From NCBI GenBank assembly GCA_018268355.1, contig JAFDWR010000001.1, forward strand, positions 1,141,858 to 1,205,857: DNA of 64,000 nt, in the 5' to 3' direction. This document shows positions 41,890-53,128 of the stretch, piece by piece; the first letter of the stretch is position 1, and each line of letters opens with the position of its first letter. Source of the stretch: Armatimonadota bacterium. GTDB taxonomy: Bacteria > Armatimonadota > Fimbriimonadia > Fimbriimonadales > Fimbriimonadaceae. Position numbers and translations under genes: made by a program. The notes under the pieces were generated by a model. The model was not told where the DNA came from. It saw nothing but the letters and a program-made list of their open reading frames with translations, and ran no database searches.

Positions 41890-43371
41890 TTATTGTCCTT
41901 GTCCGAGCGAAAAGCCCGGCAGCCCATTAAACAGGCAAAGGTTCTCTGTTTTTATGAAGTCCAAGCCTGCGGCGTCGAACTTCTTGAGTAGGTCTACGAT
42001 GTGACCATGCGGAAGATTGGCAAGAGAATCAGATTTCATGAATCTGCATCGAAAATGGTCTGAAGTTCCCGTTTCCGGCACGCCGCCGGGATAGACCTTG
42101 ACCCCTCGATTGGTGATCATGACGAGAGAAACGTCCTCATTCCCGAGCGCGGTAACGCGGTCGCCGAGCTCGTTGGGGTCGCCGTCAAAGTTGACAAAGA
42201 TGTCGACGCCGACAAGGGTCTTCTCCTCTTTGGGTCGATCCTTCAGGTGGCTGAAGTCGAGGTTCATCGGCACCTCAGCGGCAACCTTTGCCTTCGGCAA
42301 GATGCTGGGCGATTGGCCAAGGCGAGCGATCACGGCATCGGCAAAGCCGTCGGTGCCGACCTTCTCCTTGCTCGTTCCCGGAACGTAGATGTCGCCGGTG
42401 TGCACACCATCCTCCATCGTCTTGAGCCACGCGTTGTGGATCTTGGCCGCGCATTCGCCTTGGCCAAGGTGCGAGAGCATCATCACCGCGGCAAGAAGGA
42501 GGCCGGACGGATTCGCGATTCCCTTGCCCGCGATGAGCGGCGCGCTGCCGTGGATCGCCTCAAACATCGCGCACTTCTCGCCGATGTTCGCGCTCGGCGC
42601 GAGGCCGACCGAGCCTGCAATCTCCGCGACGACGTCGCTCAAGATGTCGCCGTAGAGGTTCAAGGTGACGATGACATCAAAGTCCGTCGGTCGCTTGGCG
42701 ACGCGAGCAATACCGATGTCGATGATCAGGTGCTCCTTCTCAATCTCGGGGTACTCGGCACCAATCTCGTCGTAGACCTTGTGGAACAGGCCATCGGTGA
42801 GCTTCATGATGTTGTCTTTGCTGAGACAAGTGACCTTGCGCCGACCGTGGCTGCGGGCATATTCAAAGGCGTAGCGGACGATCTTCTCGCAGCCCATCCG
42901 GGTGATGAGCTTGAGACACTGGTAAGCGTCCTGAGTTTGGCGGTGTTCGATGCCCGCGTAGAGATCCTCTTCGTTCTCGCGAACGATGACGATGTCCATG
43001 CCGGGGTGGGCGGTCGCGACCACGGGGTCGTAGCTGGCGCAGGGCCGAACGTTGGCATAGAGGCCGAGAGTCTTGCGAACGGTGACGTTCAGGCTCTTAT
43101 AGCCGCCGCCTTGCGGAGTCGTGATCGGCGCCTTGAGGAAGATCTTGTTTCGTCGTAGGATGTCCCACGACGATTGGTCGATGCCCGAGGTCTGTCCGCG
43201 AAGGTAGACGGCCTCGCCGATCTCGATCGTGTCATAAGCGAGCTTGGCGCCGGCCGCGTCAAGAATCTTGAGCGTAGCCGCCATGATCTCGGGGCCAATC
43301 CCGTCTCCGTGGGCAATTGTCACGCGGGGATAACCCGATTCGCCGGTAGATGTGCTAAGTTCTTGCTGCAT
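41890..43371 (-). CDS. icd: NADP-type isocitrate dehydrogenase, long (Thermus-like) form
   Basis: TCA-cycle oxidative decarboxylation of isocitrate. 493 aa, the long form with a C-terminal extension of about 140 residues, as in Thermus and Rickettsia, rather than the 416-aa E. coli form. Motifs: AHGDGIGPEI, the substrate loop with SLNVTVRKTLGLYANVRP, NLYGDILSDVVAEIAGS and the cofactor region EAIHGSAPLIAGKGIANP. Cofactor choice (NADP versus NAD) is by family only. AAAGAGA lies before the ATG. Monocistronic; divergent from a small regulator. Confidence 0.92.
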   Translation of the reverse strand: MQQELSTSTGESGYPRVTIAHGDGIGPEIMAATLKILDAAGAKLAYDTIEIGEAVYLRGQTSGIDQSSWDILRRNKIFLKAPITTPQGGGYKSLNVTVRKTLGLYANVRPCASYDPVVATAHPGMDIVIVRENEEDLYAGIEHRQTQDAYQCLKLITRMGCEKIVRYAFEYARSHGRRKVTCLSKDNIMKLTDGLFHKVYDEIGAEYPEIEKEHLIIDIGIARVAKRPTDFDVIVTLNLYGDILSDVVAEIAGSVGLAPSANIGEKCAMFEAIHGSAPLIAGKGIANPSGLLLAAVMMLSHLGQGECAAKIHNAWLKTMEDGVHTGDIYVPGTSKEKVGTDGFADAVIARLGQSPSILPKAKVAAEVPMNLDFSHLKDRPKEEKTLVGVDIFVNFDGDPNELGDRVTALGNEDVSLVMITNRGVKVYPGGVPETGTSDHFRCRFMKSDSLANLPHGHIVDLLKKFDAAGLDFIKTENLCLFNGLPGFSLGQGQ

Positions 43372-43397
43372 TCTCTTTATTGTGTTTTAGCGGCGTG

Positions 43398-43724
43398 ATG
43401 AATATGACATCCATTAGCCATGAATCTCGCGAAGAAAAGGTCAGCTGGACCTTTCTCACCAATCACTCTCATGTTCTCGTCTGTTTAGCCCGGAACCCTG
43501 ATCTTCGTCTACGCGATTTATCGTGGAAGGTTGGCATCACGGAGCGCGCGATCCAGCGAATCGTCAATGATTTGGAGGATGCCCGAGTCATCCACCGGAT
43601 CAAAGAAGGTCGCCGGAACCGATATGAGGTCAACCTTGATGCCGTCATGCGGCACCCGGTCGAGGGCCAGGTTCCAATCCGGCAGGTGATCTCACCAATT
43701 CTGGCGATGCCCGAATCGAACTGA
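43398..43724 (+). CDS. Winged helix-turn-helix transcriptional regulator
   Basis: 108 aa. A compact winged HTH: WTFLTNHSHVLVCLARN, LRDLSWKVGITERAIQRIV (recognition helix) and the wing around IHRIKEGRRNRYEVN. The layout resembles MarR/ArsR-like or Lrp-type DNA-binding domains without a sensor domain. ATG 43398 is preferred, though ATG 43404 is also possible. Divergent from icd, of which it could be a regulator; that is inference. Confidence 0.75.
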   Translation: MNMTSISHESREEKVSWTFLTNHSHVLVCLARNPDLRLRDLSWKVGITERAIQRIVNDLEDARVIHRIKEGRRNRYEVNLDAVMRHPVEGQVPIRQVISPILAMPESN

Positions 43725-43746
43725 TCTAAATATTTCAACAGCTTTC

Positions 43747-43782
43747 GGCCATCTTGTCTTGATTTTTCAAGCAAAGGTGGCC
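43747..43782 (+). terminator. Hairpin after the winged-HTH gene
   Basis: Nested stem: GGCCATC (43747-43753) with GGTGGCC (43776-43782), and inner CTTGA/TCAAG with a TTTT loop. A short T stretch follows. Probably the 3' end of the regulator transcript. Confidence 0.45.
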
Positions 43783-43848
43783 TTTCGCGTGACGATTCTT
43801 TAGTTTCGCCTAGGTCCAATGGCCTTCAACATTTGGGGTTGGCCGACG

Positions 43849-43854
43849 TATACT
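43849..43854 (+). promoter_or_regulatory. -10 element of a probable leaderless promoter (response regulator)
   Basis: TATACT-TGCGCC-ATG: consensus-like hexamer 6 nt before ATG 43861, with a loose -35 TTCAAC 18 nt upstream of it. Confidence 0.55.
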
Positions 43855-43860
43855 TGCGCC

Positions 43861-44517
43861 ATGCCACCACGCACCCGTCTTGTCATCGCGGAAGACGAAG
43901 AAATGTATCGAAAGGCCCTCCAGAAGACGGTGGGCCTCATGACGGAAGTTGAAATTCTCGCCGTCTGCAAGGACGGCCAAGAGGCTCTCGACATGTGCTT
44001 GGCGGACCCGCCCGATGTCCTCCTCACTGACATCAACATGCCGCGGCTCAGCGGGATCGAGCTCATCCGCAAGCTCCTGAAGCAAGAAAAGGACGTGCGG
44101 GTCGTGGTGCTCACGATCAACGAGCAGGACGATGTCGTCTACGACGCCTTTCGCGCCGGTGCCCTCGGCTACCTGCTGAAGACCTCAACGCCGCAGGATG
44201 TGATTGAGTCGATCCGCCTGGCCATGAAGGGAGAGGCAAAGATCACGCCGAAGATCGCCTCCAAGGTCATTGCCGACTTCCGAAGGGTCCGCGAGGACAA
44301 CGACATTGTCGACGACGACCTCTTTGTGCTCAGTGACCGCGAGCAGGAGATCCTCGACCTCGTTGCCCAGGGACTCCGAAATAAGGAGATCGCCAACCGG
44401 CTGAGCATCGCCGAAAAGACGGTGAAGAACCACGTGAGCAACATTCTGAAGGCGCTTCAGGTGAACTCACGCACCGAGGCCGCGATGAAGGCGGTTCGGG
44501 CTCGCTCCGCTGAGTAA
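43861..44517 (+). CDS. NarL/LuxR-type response regulator
   Basis: 218 aa. An N-terminal receiver domain has the acidic pair IAEDEE, phospho-acceptor Asp in LLTDINMPRLSG (about residue 57), Thr in VVLTINEQ and Lys in YLLKTSTP (about 105). A C-terminal LuxR-type HTH (about 155-210) has LSDREQEILDLVAQG and EIANRLSIAEKTVKNHVS. No sensor kinase gene is adjacent, so it is an orphan. ATG 43861 is supported by the -10 spacing; the frame opens upstream to 43819. Confidence 0.93.
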   Translation: MPPRTRLVIAEDEEMYRKALQKTVGLMTEVEILAVCKDGQEALDMCLADPPDVLLTDINMPRLSGIELIRKLLKQEKDVRVVVLTINEQDDVVYDAFRAGALGYLLKTSTPQDVIESIRLAMKGEAKITPKIASKVIADFRRVREDNDIVDDDLFVLSDREQEILDLVAQGLRNKEIANRLSIAEKTVKNHVSNILKALQVNSRTEAAMKAVRARSAE

Positions 44518-44522
44518 CGAGC

Positions 44523-44568
44523 AAAAAAAGAAGAGGGCAAGCACATCGTGCTTGCCCTCTTTTCTTTT
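44523..44568. terminator. Bidirectional terminator between the response regulator and atpC
   Basis: A perfect 14-bp stem (44531-44544 with 44548-44561) with a 3-nt ATC loop, flanked by seven A on the left and TTTCTTTT on the right. It serves both convergent units. Confidence 0.9.
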
Positions 44569-44580
44569 GCGTCCGGTGCC

Positions 44581-44991
44581 TTAGCGCTGGACGAGACGAG
44601 CGGCGCGGAGGCGCTGAATCGCTCGCTCAAGAACCTCGCTGGCTTCTTCGGTCGGCATGTCCGACGATTCGCCGCGAAGGACTCGCCGGGCCGATTCGAG
44701 TTCGGCTTCAGTTCGTGCGATGTCGATCTCCTGGGCAGGAGCGGCGTCATCGGCGAGGATGGTCACACCCGTGCCGACTTCTGCAAATCCACCGCCCACG
44801 TGAACGTAGTGGCGATTTCCTGCAGGATCGACGTATTCGAGCAAGCCCGACTTGAGGCCAGCGATGAGGGGCTCGTGCCCCGCCATCACGCCAAAGTAGC
44901 CATCCATGCCCGGGGCGACGACGGAAGTGACTTCCGTTTCGACCACCGATCGGTCCGGTGCAACCACAGAGAGGTGGAATTCCCGTGCCAT
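44581..44991 (-). CDS. atpC: ATP synthase F1 epsilon subunit
   Basis: Rotor-stalk subunit coupling F1 to Fo. 136 aa, normal length: N-terminal beta sandwich (FHLSVVAPDRSVVETEV, PGMDGYFGVMAGHEPLIAGL) and a C-terminal helical hairpin. It follows atpD by 4 nt. No other atp gene is in the window. Confidence 0.95.
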   Translation of the reverse strand: MAREFHLSVVAPDRSVVETEVTSVVAPGMDGYFGVMAGHEPLIAGLKSGLLEYVDPAGNRHYVHVGGGFAEVGTGVTILADDAAPAQEIDIARTEAELESARRVLRGESSDMPTEEASEVLERAIQRLRAARLVQR

Positions 44992-44995
44992 GGAC

Positions 44996-49093
<4,098 letters not shown>

Positions 49094-49117
49094 GCCGAGG
49101 CCTGTCTTGGGGTCGCC

Positions 49118-49888
49118 TCATCCCACCTGCTTCGGCGGGGTGGGGATGAACTCCAGCGAGACCTTCATGTTCACCGTTACCGGCGGGAGGCCACCCGGGC
49201 CGTAGAACCGGACCTCGCGGTCATCTTCCACCGTGAACCGCTTCGCAGTCTCCGGCAGTTTGCCGGTCCAGAAGGTGAGGTCGGTGTCCTTCTTCGCCTT
49301 CACCCGGGCAAAGCTCGCAAAGGGGATCGTCGAGATCGTCGGCGAACCAAGCTCCTCGTCGCCGTCGCTGTTCAGTCGGGAGATCGCGCTCTCAATCACC
49401 ACCCCCGAGCCTGCGCGCTGACTCGCGATGGGCAGGTAGAGGTGCCATTCGGCCTTCGCGGCGTCAAAGTCGAAGTACGCGGTTTCCTTTTCGGGATAGA
49501 GCATCTTGCCCTTCCCCGCCACCCCGTAAACCTGGCTGATCCGCGTTCGGAGCGGCTCGGTCCACTTCTCGTCGGTCTCAAAGAAGAGCGGCGTGGTTGC
49601 ATTGAGGTCGAGGGTGTAGCCATAGAACGAGGTTTTGGCCTCCGACTGCGGTCTTCCGAGGGCAGCCATCTCCGCGCTGATGTTGCGCTTGGGACCCCAA
49701 ACGGGTTCGCGCTCGCCTTCCAGCAAGAGGCTGCCAAAGAGGCTCCGCTTCTTCACGTTGGCGACCACCGACCGATCGCCGCCCGACAGATAGACGCCAA
49801 CCACTTCCGCCGACCAGTTCACCTTCCAACTCGGGGTCCGATAGAAGCTAGTGGGGTCAAACGCAAGCAGGGCGGCAACGATCATCAT
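49118..49888 (-). CDS. Secreted protein of unknown function
   Basis: 256 aa. Short N-terminal hydrophobic stretch (MMIVAALLAFDPTSFY), followed by a beta-rich domain without recognised motifs (GDRSVVANVKKRSLFGSLL, SFYGYTLDLNATTPLFF). ATG 49888 is chosen because TAATAT lies 7 nt upstream and the long upstream frame runs antisense through the fucosidase gene. No function can be assigned. Convergent with the GspE-like gene and divergent from the fucosidase. Confidence 0.68.
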   Translation of the reverse strand: MMIVAALLAFDPTSFYRTPSWKVNWSAEVVGVYLSGGDRSVVANVKKRSLFGSLLLEGEREPVWGPKRNISAEMAALGRPQSEAKTSFYGYTLDLNATTPLFFETDEKWTEPLRTRISQVYGVAGKGKMLYPEKETAYFDFDAAKAEWHLYLPIASQRAGSGVVIESAISRLNSDGDEELGSPTISTIPFASFARVKAKKDTDLTFWTGKLPETAKRFTVEDDREVRFYGPGGLPPVTVNMKVSLEFIPTPPKQVG

Positions 49889-49895
49889 CGACTTG

Positions 49896-49901
49896 ATATT
49901 A
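49896..49901 (-). promoter_or_regulatory. -10 element of a probable leaderless promoter
   Basis: Minus strand TAATAT-CAAGTCG-ATG, spacing 7 nt, before the gene ending at 49118. Confidence 0.45.
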
Positions 49902-49933
49902 CGAAATAGAACCCAAACCTCGCTCCCATCGCC

Positions 49934-49939
49934 TAAACT
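49934..49939 (+). promoter_or_regulatory. -10 element of a probable leaderless promoter (fucosidase)
   Basis: TAAACT-TTTCCC-ATG, spacing 6 nt; no Shine-Dalgarno is present, which supports leaderless translation. Confidence 0.5.
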
Positions 49940-49945
49940 TTTCCC

Positions 49946-51196
49946 ATGCCGGTTGCTCTCGGCCTCCTTGCCCTCATGTCGTTGCCCCTCCCCTCTCCCG
50001 CCCAGGCCGAATGGCTTCGGCACGACTATTACGCCTTTGTCCACTTCGGACCCAACACGTTTAGCGGCCTTGAATGGGGCCACGGCACCGAAGATCCGAA
50101 GTCGTTCAACCCGAAGAAGCTCGACTGTCGTCAGTGGGCGCGCGCGTTCAAGTCGGCGGGGATGACGGGCGTGATCATCACCGCCAAGCACCACGACGGC
50201 TTTTGCCTTTGGCCGACCAAGCTCAGCACCCATTCCGTGAAGGCTTCGACCTGGCGGGATGGCAAGGGCGACGTCCTCCGCGAGCTCAGCGACGCTTGCC
50301 GAAAGGAGGGCCTCTCGTTTGGCGTTTACCTTTCGCCGTGGGACCGAAATCATCCGCAGTACGGCACCCCGGGCTACAACGACGTCTTCGTTTCGATGCT
50401 CGACGAGGTCCTCACCCGCTACGGCAAGGTCTTTGAGGTCTGGTTCGACGGCGCGAACGGCGAGGGCCCGAACGGGAAGAAGCAGGTTTACGACTGGCCT
50501 CGATTCATCGCCAAGGTTCGCGAGCGCCAGCCTAAGGCGGTGATCTTCAGCGACGCGGGTCCCGACGTTCGATGGGTCGGCAATGAGAACGGCATCGCGG
50601 GCGACCCCAACTGGCTGACCATCCGCCGCGACCGCTACGTCCCTGGCACGCCGCTCTACGAAGAGCTCACCAAGGGCGACGCCGACGGTCCCGACTTCGT
50701 CCCCAGCGAGTGCGACGTCTCGATCCGGCCCGGCTGGTTCTGGCGCGCCTCGGAGGACAAGGCGGTCAAGTCACCCGAGGCCCTCTTCGACCTCTATCTC
50801 AAGAGCGTGGGCCGCGGCTCGCCGCTGCTGCTCAACGTGCCGCCGAATGCCGACGGCCTGATCAGCGACGCCGACATCCGCGCCTTGGAAGGCTTCCGTC
50901 GCCTCCGCGACGAACACCTGGGCCATGCAGTTCGGCTGCGCAAGCGAGGCGACACCTTTTCTGCGCCCGCGCCGGTCGATGCGGCCTACCTGGAGCTGCG
51001 CGAAGACCTTCGCCAGGGCCAGCGCGTCCGGCGGGTGCAGGTCTTTGATGGCGAGACAAAGCTCGCCGAGTTCGAATCGGTGGGCAAACGGCGGATCGTC
51101 GCGTTGCCTACGGGCGTGCGGACAAAGCTGCGGCTGGTGGTGACGACGGTCGCCGGACCCGAAAACATGACGGCTTGGCTCCACCCGAAGCGGTGA
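49946..51196 (+). CDS. GH29 alpha-L-fucosidase, secreted
   Basis: Releases alpha-linked L-fucose from glycans. 416 aa with a signal peptide (cleavage probably after SPAQA). GH29 motifs: HFGPNTFSGLEWGHG, TAKHHDGFCLWPT and the nucleophile Asp in VWFDGANGEG; the acid/base Glu is not conserved in sequence and is not assigned. The last 90 residues form a small beta domain. Close to aldose epimerase and esterase genes, suggesting glycan use. Confidence 0.9.
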   Translation: MPVALGLLALMSLPLPSPAQAEWLRHDYYAFVHFGPNTFSGLEWGHGTEDPKSFNPKKLDCRQWARAFKSAGMTGVIITAKHHDGFCLWPTKLSTHSVKASTWRDGKGDVLRELSDACRKEGLSFGVYLSPWDRNHPQYGTPGYNDVFVSMLDEVLTRYGKVFEVWFDGANGEGPNGKKQVYDWPRFIAKVRERQPKAVIFSDAGPDVRWVGNENGIAGDPNWLTIRRDRYVPGTPLYEELTKGDADGPDFVPSECDVSIRPGWFWRASEDKAVKSPEALFDLYLKSVGRGSPLLLNVPPNADGLISDADIRALEGFRRLRDEHLGHAVRLRKRGDTFSAPAPVDAAYLELREDLRQGQRVRRVQVFDGETKLAEFESVGKRRIVALPTGVRTKLRLVVTTVAGPENMTAWLHPKR

Positions 51197-51214
51197 AACC
51201 AAGCCGATCAGTGA

Positions 51215-52342
51215 CTACTTCGCGCTGAACTGATAGACCGTCGTCGAGCGCATCACCTGGCCCTTCTTCAGCAAGGTGGTCGGGAAGTTCGGCTGGTTCG
51301 GCGAATCCGGGAAGTGCTGGGTCTCGAGGCAGAAGCCATAGCGGAACGGATAGTGGGTGCCGCCCTTGCCCACCAGCGAGCCATCGAGGAAGTTGCCGGT
51401 ATAGAACTGCACGCCCGGCTCGGTGGTCATCACCGTCATCAGGCGACCCGTTACCGGTTCGAAGACCTCGGCGGCGGGGCGGAACTTGCCAAACGTGCCG
51501 TTCACCACGAACGTGTGGTCAAACCCGCGCCCATAGCCGAGTTGCTCGTGGGTCATGTCGATGCGCGAGCTAATCGGCGGGCGATTGCGCAGGTCGAACG
51601 CCGTGCCTGCGACGTCCATGAAGCTTCCCGTCGGGATGAGGTCCGAGGTGACGGGGACGATCTTGTCGGCGAAGATGCGGACTTCGTGGTCCATGCAATC
51701 GCGCGCGCCCGCTCCCTGCAAGTTGAAGTAGCTGTGATTGGTGAGGTTGGTGACGGTGTCCTTGTCGGTGCGCGCCTCGATGTCGATGCGCAGGCCGTTC
51801 GCCTTCGTGAGGGTGTAGACCACGCGGACCTTTAGGTTGCCGGGATAGCCTTGGTCGCCGTCGGGGCTCGTCATCGTGAACTCAACCGCGGGTTCGGCGC
51901 CGCTGCTCAGCACCTTCCCTGCCCAAATCGCCTTGTCGAAGCCCACCTTGCCGCCGTGGAGGCTGTTCGGCCCGTTGTTGACCGGCACCTGATAGGTCTT
52001 GCCGCCGATCTTGAACTGCCCCTTCGCGATCCGGTTGCCGTAACGGCCAACGATGCACCCAAAGTACGGGCTCTTGCCCGGGTAGTCCTCGATTCGGTCA
52101 AAGCCGAGGACGACATCGTCCCAACGGCCGCTTCGATCCGGGGCGGTGAGCCGGGTCACCGTCGCGCCATAGGTCGCGATGTCCGCCTCCATGCCGTTCC
52201 CATTCTTCAACTGGAAAAGGGTCACGCGCTTACCGCCGACCGAGCCAAAAGGGCGCGAGGCGACGCTCGCCACGCAAGCCGACGAGAGGAGAACCGCAAG
52301 GGCGGTGACGACCGCCGAAGGTGAGACACACATGGGCCTCAT
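51215..52342 (-). CDS. galM: Aldose 1-epimerase, exported
   Basis: Interconverts alpha and beta anomers of hexoses. 375 aa: signal peptide (VVTALAVLLSSACVASVA), then a galactose mutarotase fold. Motifs: GRYGNRIAKGQF, NNGPNSLHGG (His), TNLTNHSYFNL (catalytic His), and a terminal PEPGV-like TEPGVQFYTGNF with downstream Glu in CLETQHFPDSPN. ATG 52342 starts the signal peptide; the open frame upstream runs into the esterase gene. It lies 31 nt downstream of the esterase, probably cotranscribed. Confidence 0.9.
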   Translation of the reverse strand: MRPMCVSPSAVVTALAVLLSSACVASVASRPFGSVGGKRVTLFQLKNGNGMEADIATYGATVTRLTAPDRSGRWDDVVLGFDRIEDYPGKSPYFGCIVGRYGNRIAKGQFKIGGKTYQVPVNNGPNSLHGGKVGFDKAIWAGKVLSSGAEPAVEFTMTSPDGDQGYPGNLKVRVVYTLTKANGLRIDIEARTDKDTVTNLTNHSYFNLQGAGARDCMDHEVRIFADKIVPVTSDLIPTGSFMDVAGTAFDLRNRPPISSRIDMTHEQLGYGRGFDHTFVVNGTFGKFRPAAEVFEPVTGRLMTVMTTEPGVQFYTGNFLDGSLVGKGGTHYPFRYGFCLETQHFPDSPNQPNFPTTLLKKGQVMRSTTVYQFSAK

Positions 52343-52373
52343 GCTACAACTTCTCGCGCTCGGCGACAAGCCA

Positions 52374-53087
52374 CTAGCGCGAATGGGCGACGAGAAATTC
52401 GACCGCCTCGCGGAAAACGTCACCGCCGGGGCCATGACCGCCGTCATAGACCCGTAGAACGCGCTCTGGCGATGCGGTCAGCTTGGTGAGGCCCGCCTTC
52501 GCCGGAATCGTCGTGTTCCCACCCGCGACCTTCTCGGCGAGCCGAATCACGTTCTTGGTCGGGATCAGGTTGTCTTCGGTCCCCGTCGCCATGAAGAGGC
52601 TGGGGAGCTTGTCCTTGGGCGCACCCGCAAGGTCGAGCCCGCAAAGCGGGGCCATTGCGCGGAAGGTGCCGGGTCGCTCCTTTGAAAGCAGCCAACTGAA
52701 GAACGCCCCGTTCGAATGGCCGATCACGGTCACCCGGCGCATGTCGCCACCTTGGCTCTTTGCCCAGTTCAGGAGGGCATCCACGTACTTGAGGTCGCGA
52801 TCATCGACCTGTCCGGGGCGGACTTGCCATCCCCTGCGCTTGCCGAGGAACTCGATGCCATGCCCATAGATCACGAGGGCATCGGGCGCGACCTTCTCGA
52901 CGCGCGCCTGGAACCGGAACGAGGTCATCCCGCCTCCGAGGCCGTGGAAAGCAAGGATGACGGGCGGGGCCTTGGTCTTCGCTGCAGGTCGGACGACCAG
53001 CGCCTCGCGCTCAAGGCCATCGACCTTCAGCTTGAGGGTTTCCGCGTTTCCCTGTTGACCAACGGCGAGCAGCGCAATGAGGACCAT
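52374..53087 (-). CDS. Secreted alpha/beta-hydrolase esterase (PHB depolymerase/feruloyl esterase-like)
   Basis: 237 aa with a signal peptide (MVLIALLAVGQQGNA). Alpha/beta hydrolase features: oxyanion HGLGGGM, nucleophile Ser in IGHSNGAFFS, Asp in TGTEDNLIP and His in YDGGHGPGG. It belongs to the LpqC/polyhydroxybutyrate-depolymerase-like esterases; the substrate may be a plant cell-wall ester or a polyester. ATG 53087 begins the signal peptide. Upstream of galM on the same strand. Confidence 0.82.
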   Translation of the reverse strand: MVLIALLAVGQQGNAETLKLKVDGLEREALVVRPAAKTKAPPVILAFHGLGGGMTSFRFQARVEKVAPDALVIYGHGIEFLGKRRGWQVRPGQVDDRDLKYVDALLNWAKSQGGDMRRVTVIGHSNGAFFSWLLSKERPGTFRAMAPLCGLDLAGAPKDKLPSLFMATGTEDNLIPTKNVIRLAEKVAGGNTTIPAKAGLTKLTASPERVLRVYDGGHGPGGDVFREAVEFLVAHSR

Positions 53088-53128
53088 GAGGCGCACATAC
53101 GCTTCCTGCCGCCAGAGGTTCACTGGTC

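Noticed and set aside
49889-50353. N-terminal extension of the gene ending at 49118
   Set aside because: It would run antisense through the fucosidase gene; the ATG at 49888 with a signal-like start and a nearby -10 is a better choice.
52285-52342. Lipobox in the aldose epimerase signal (LSSAC)
   Set aside because: Position -3 is Ser, not the usual Leu/Val, so lipid modification is doubtful; called a simple signal peptide.
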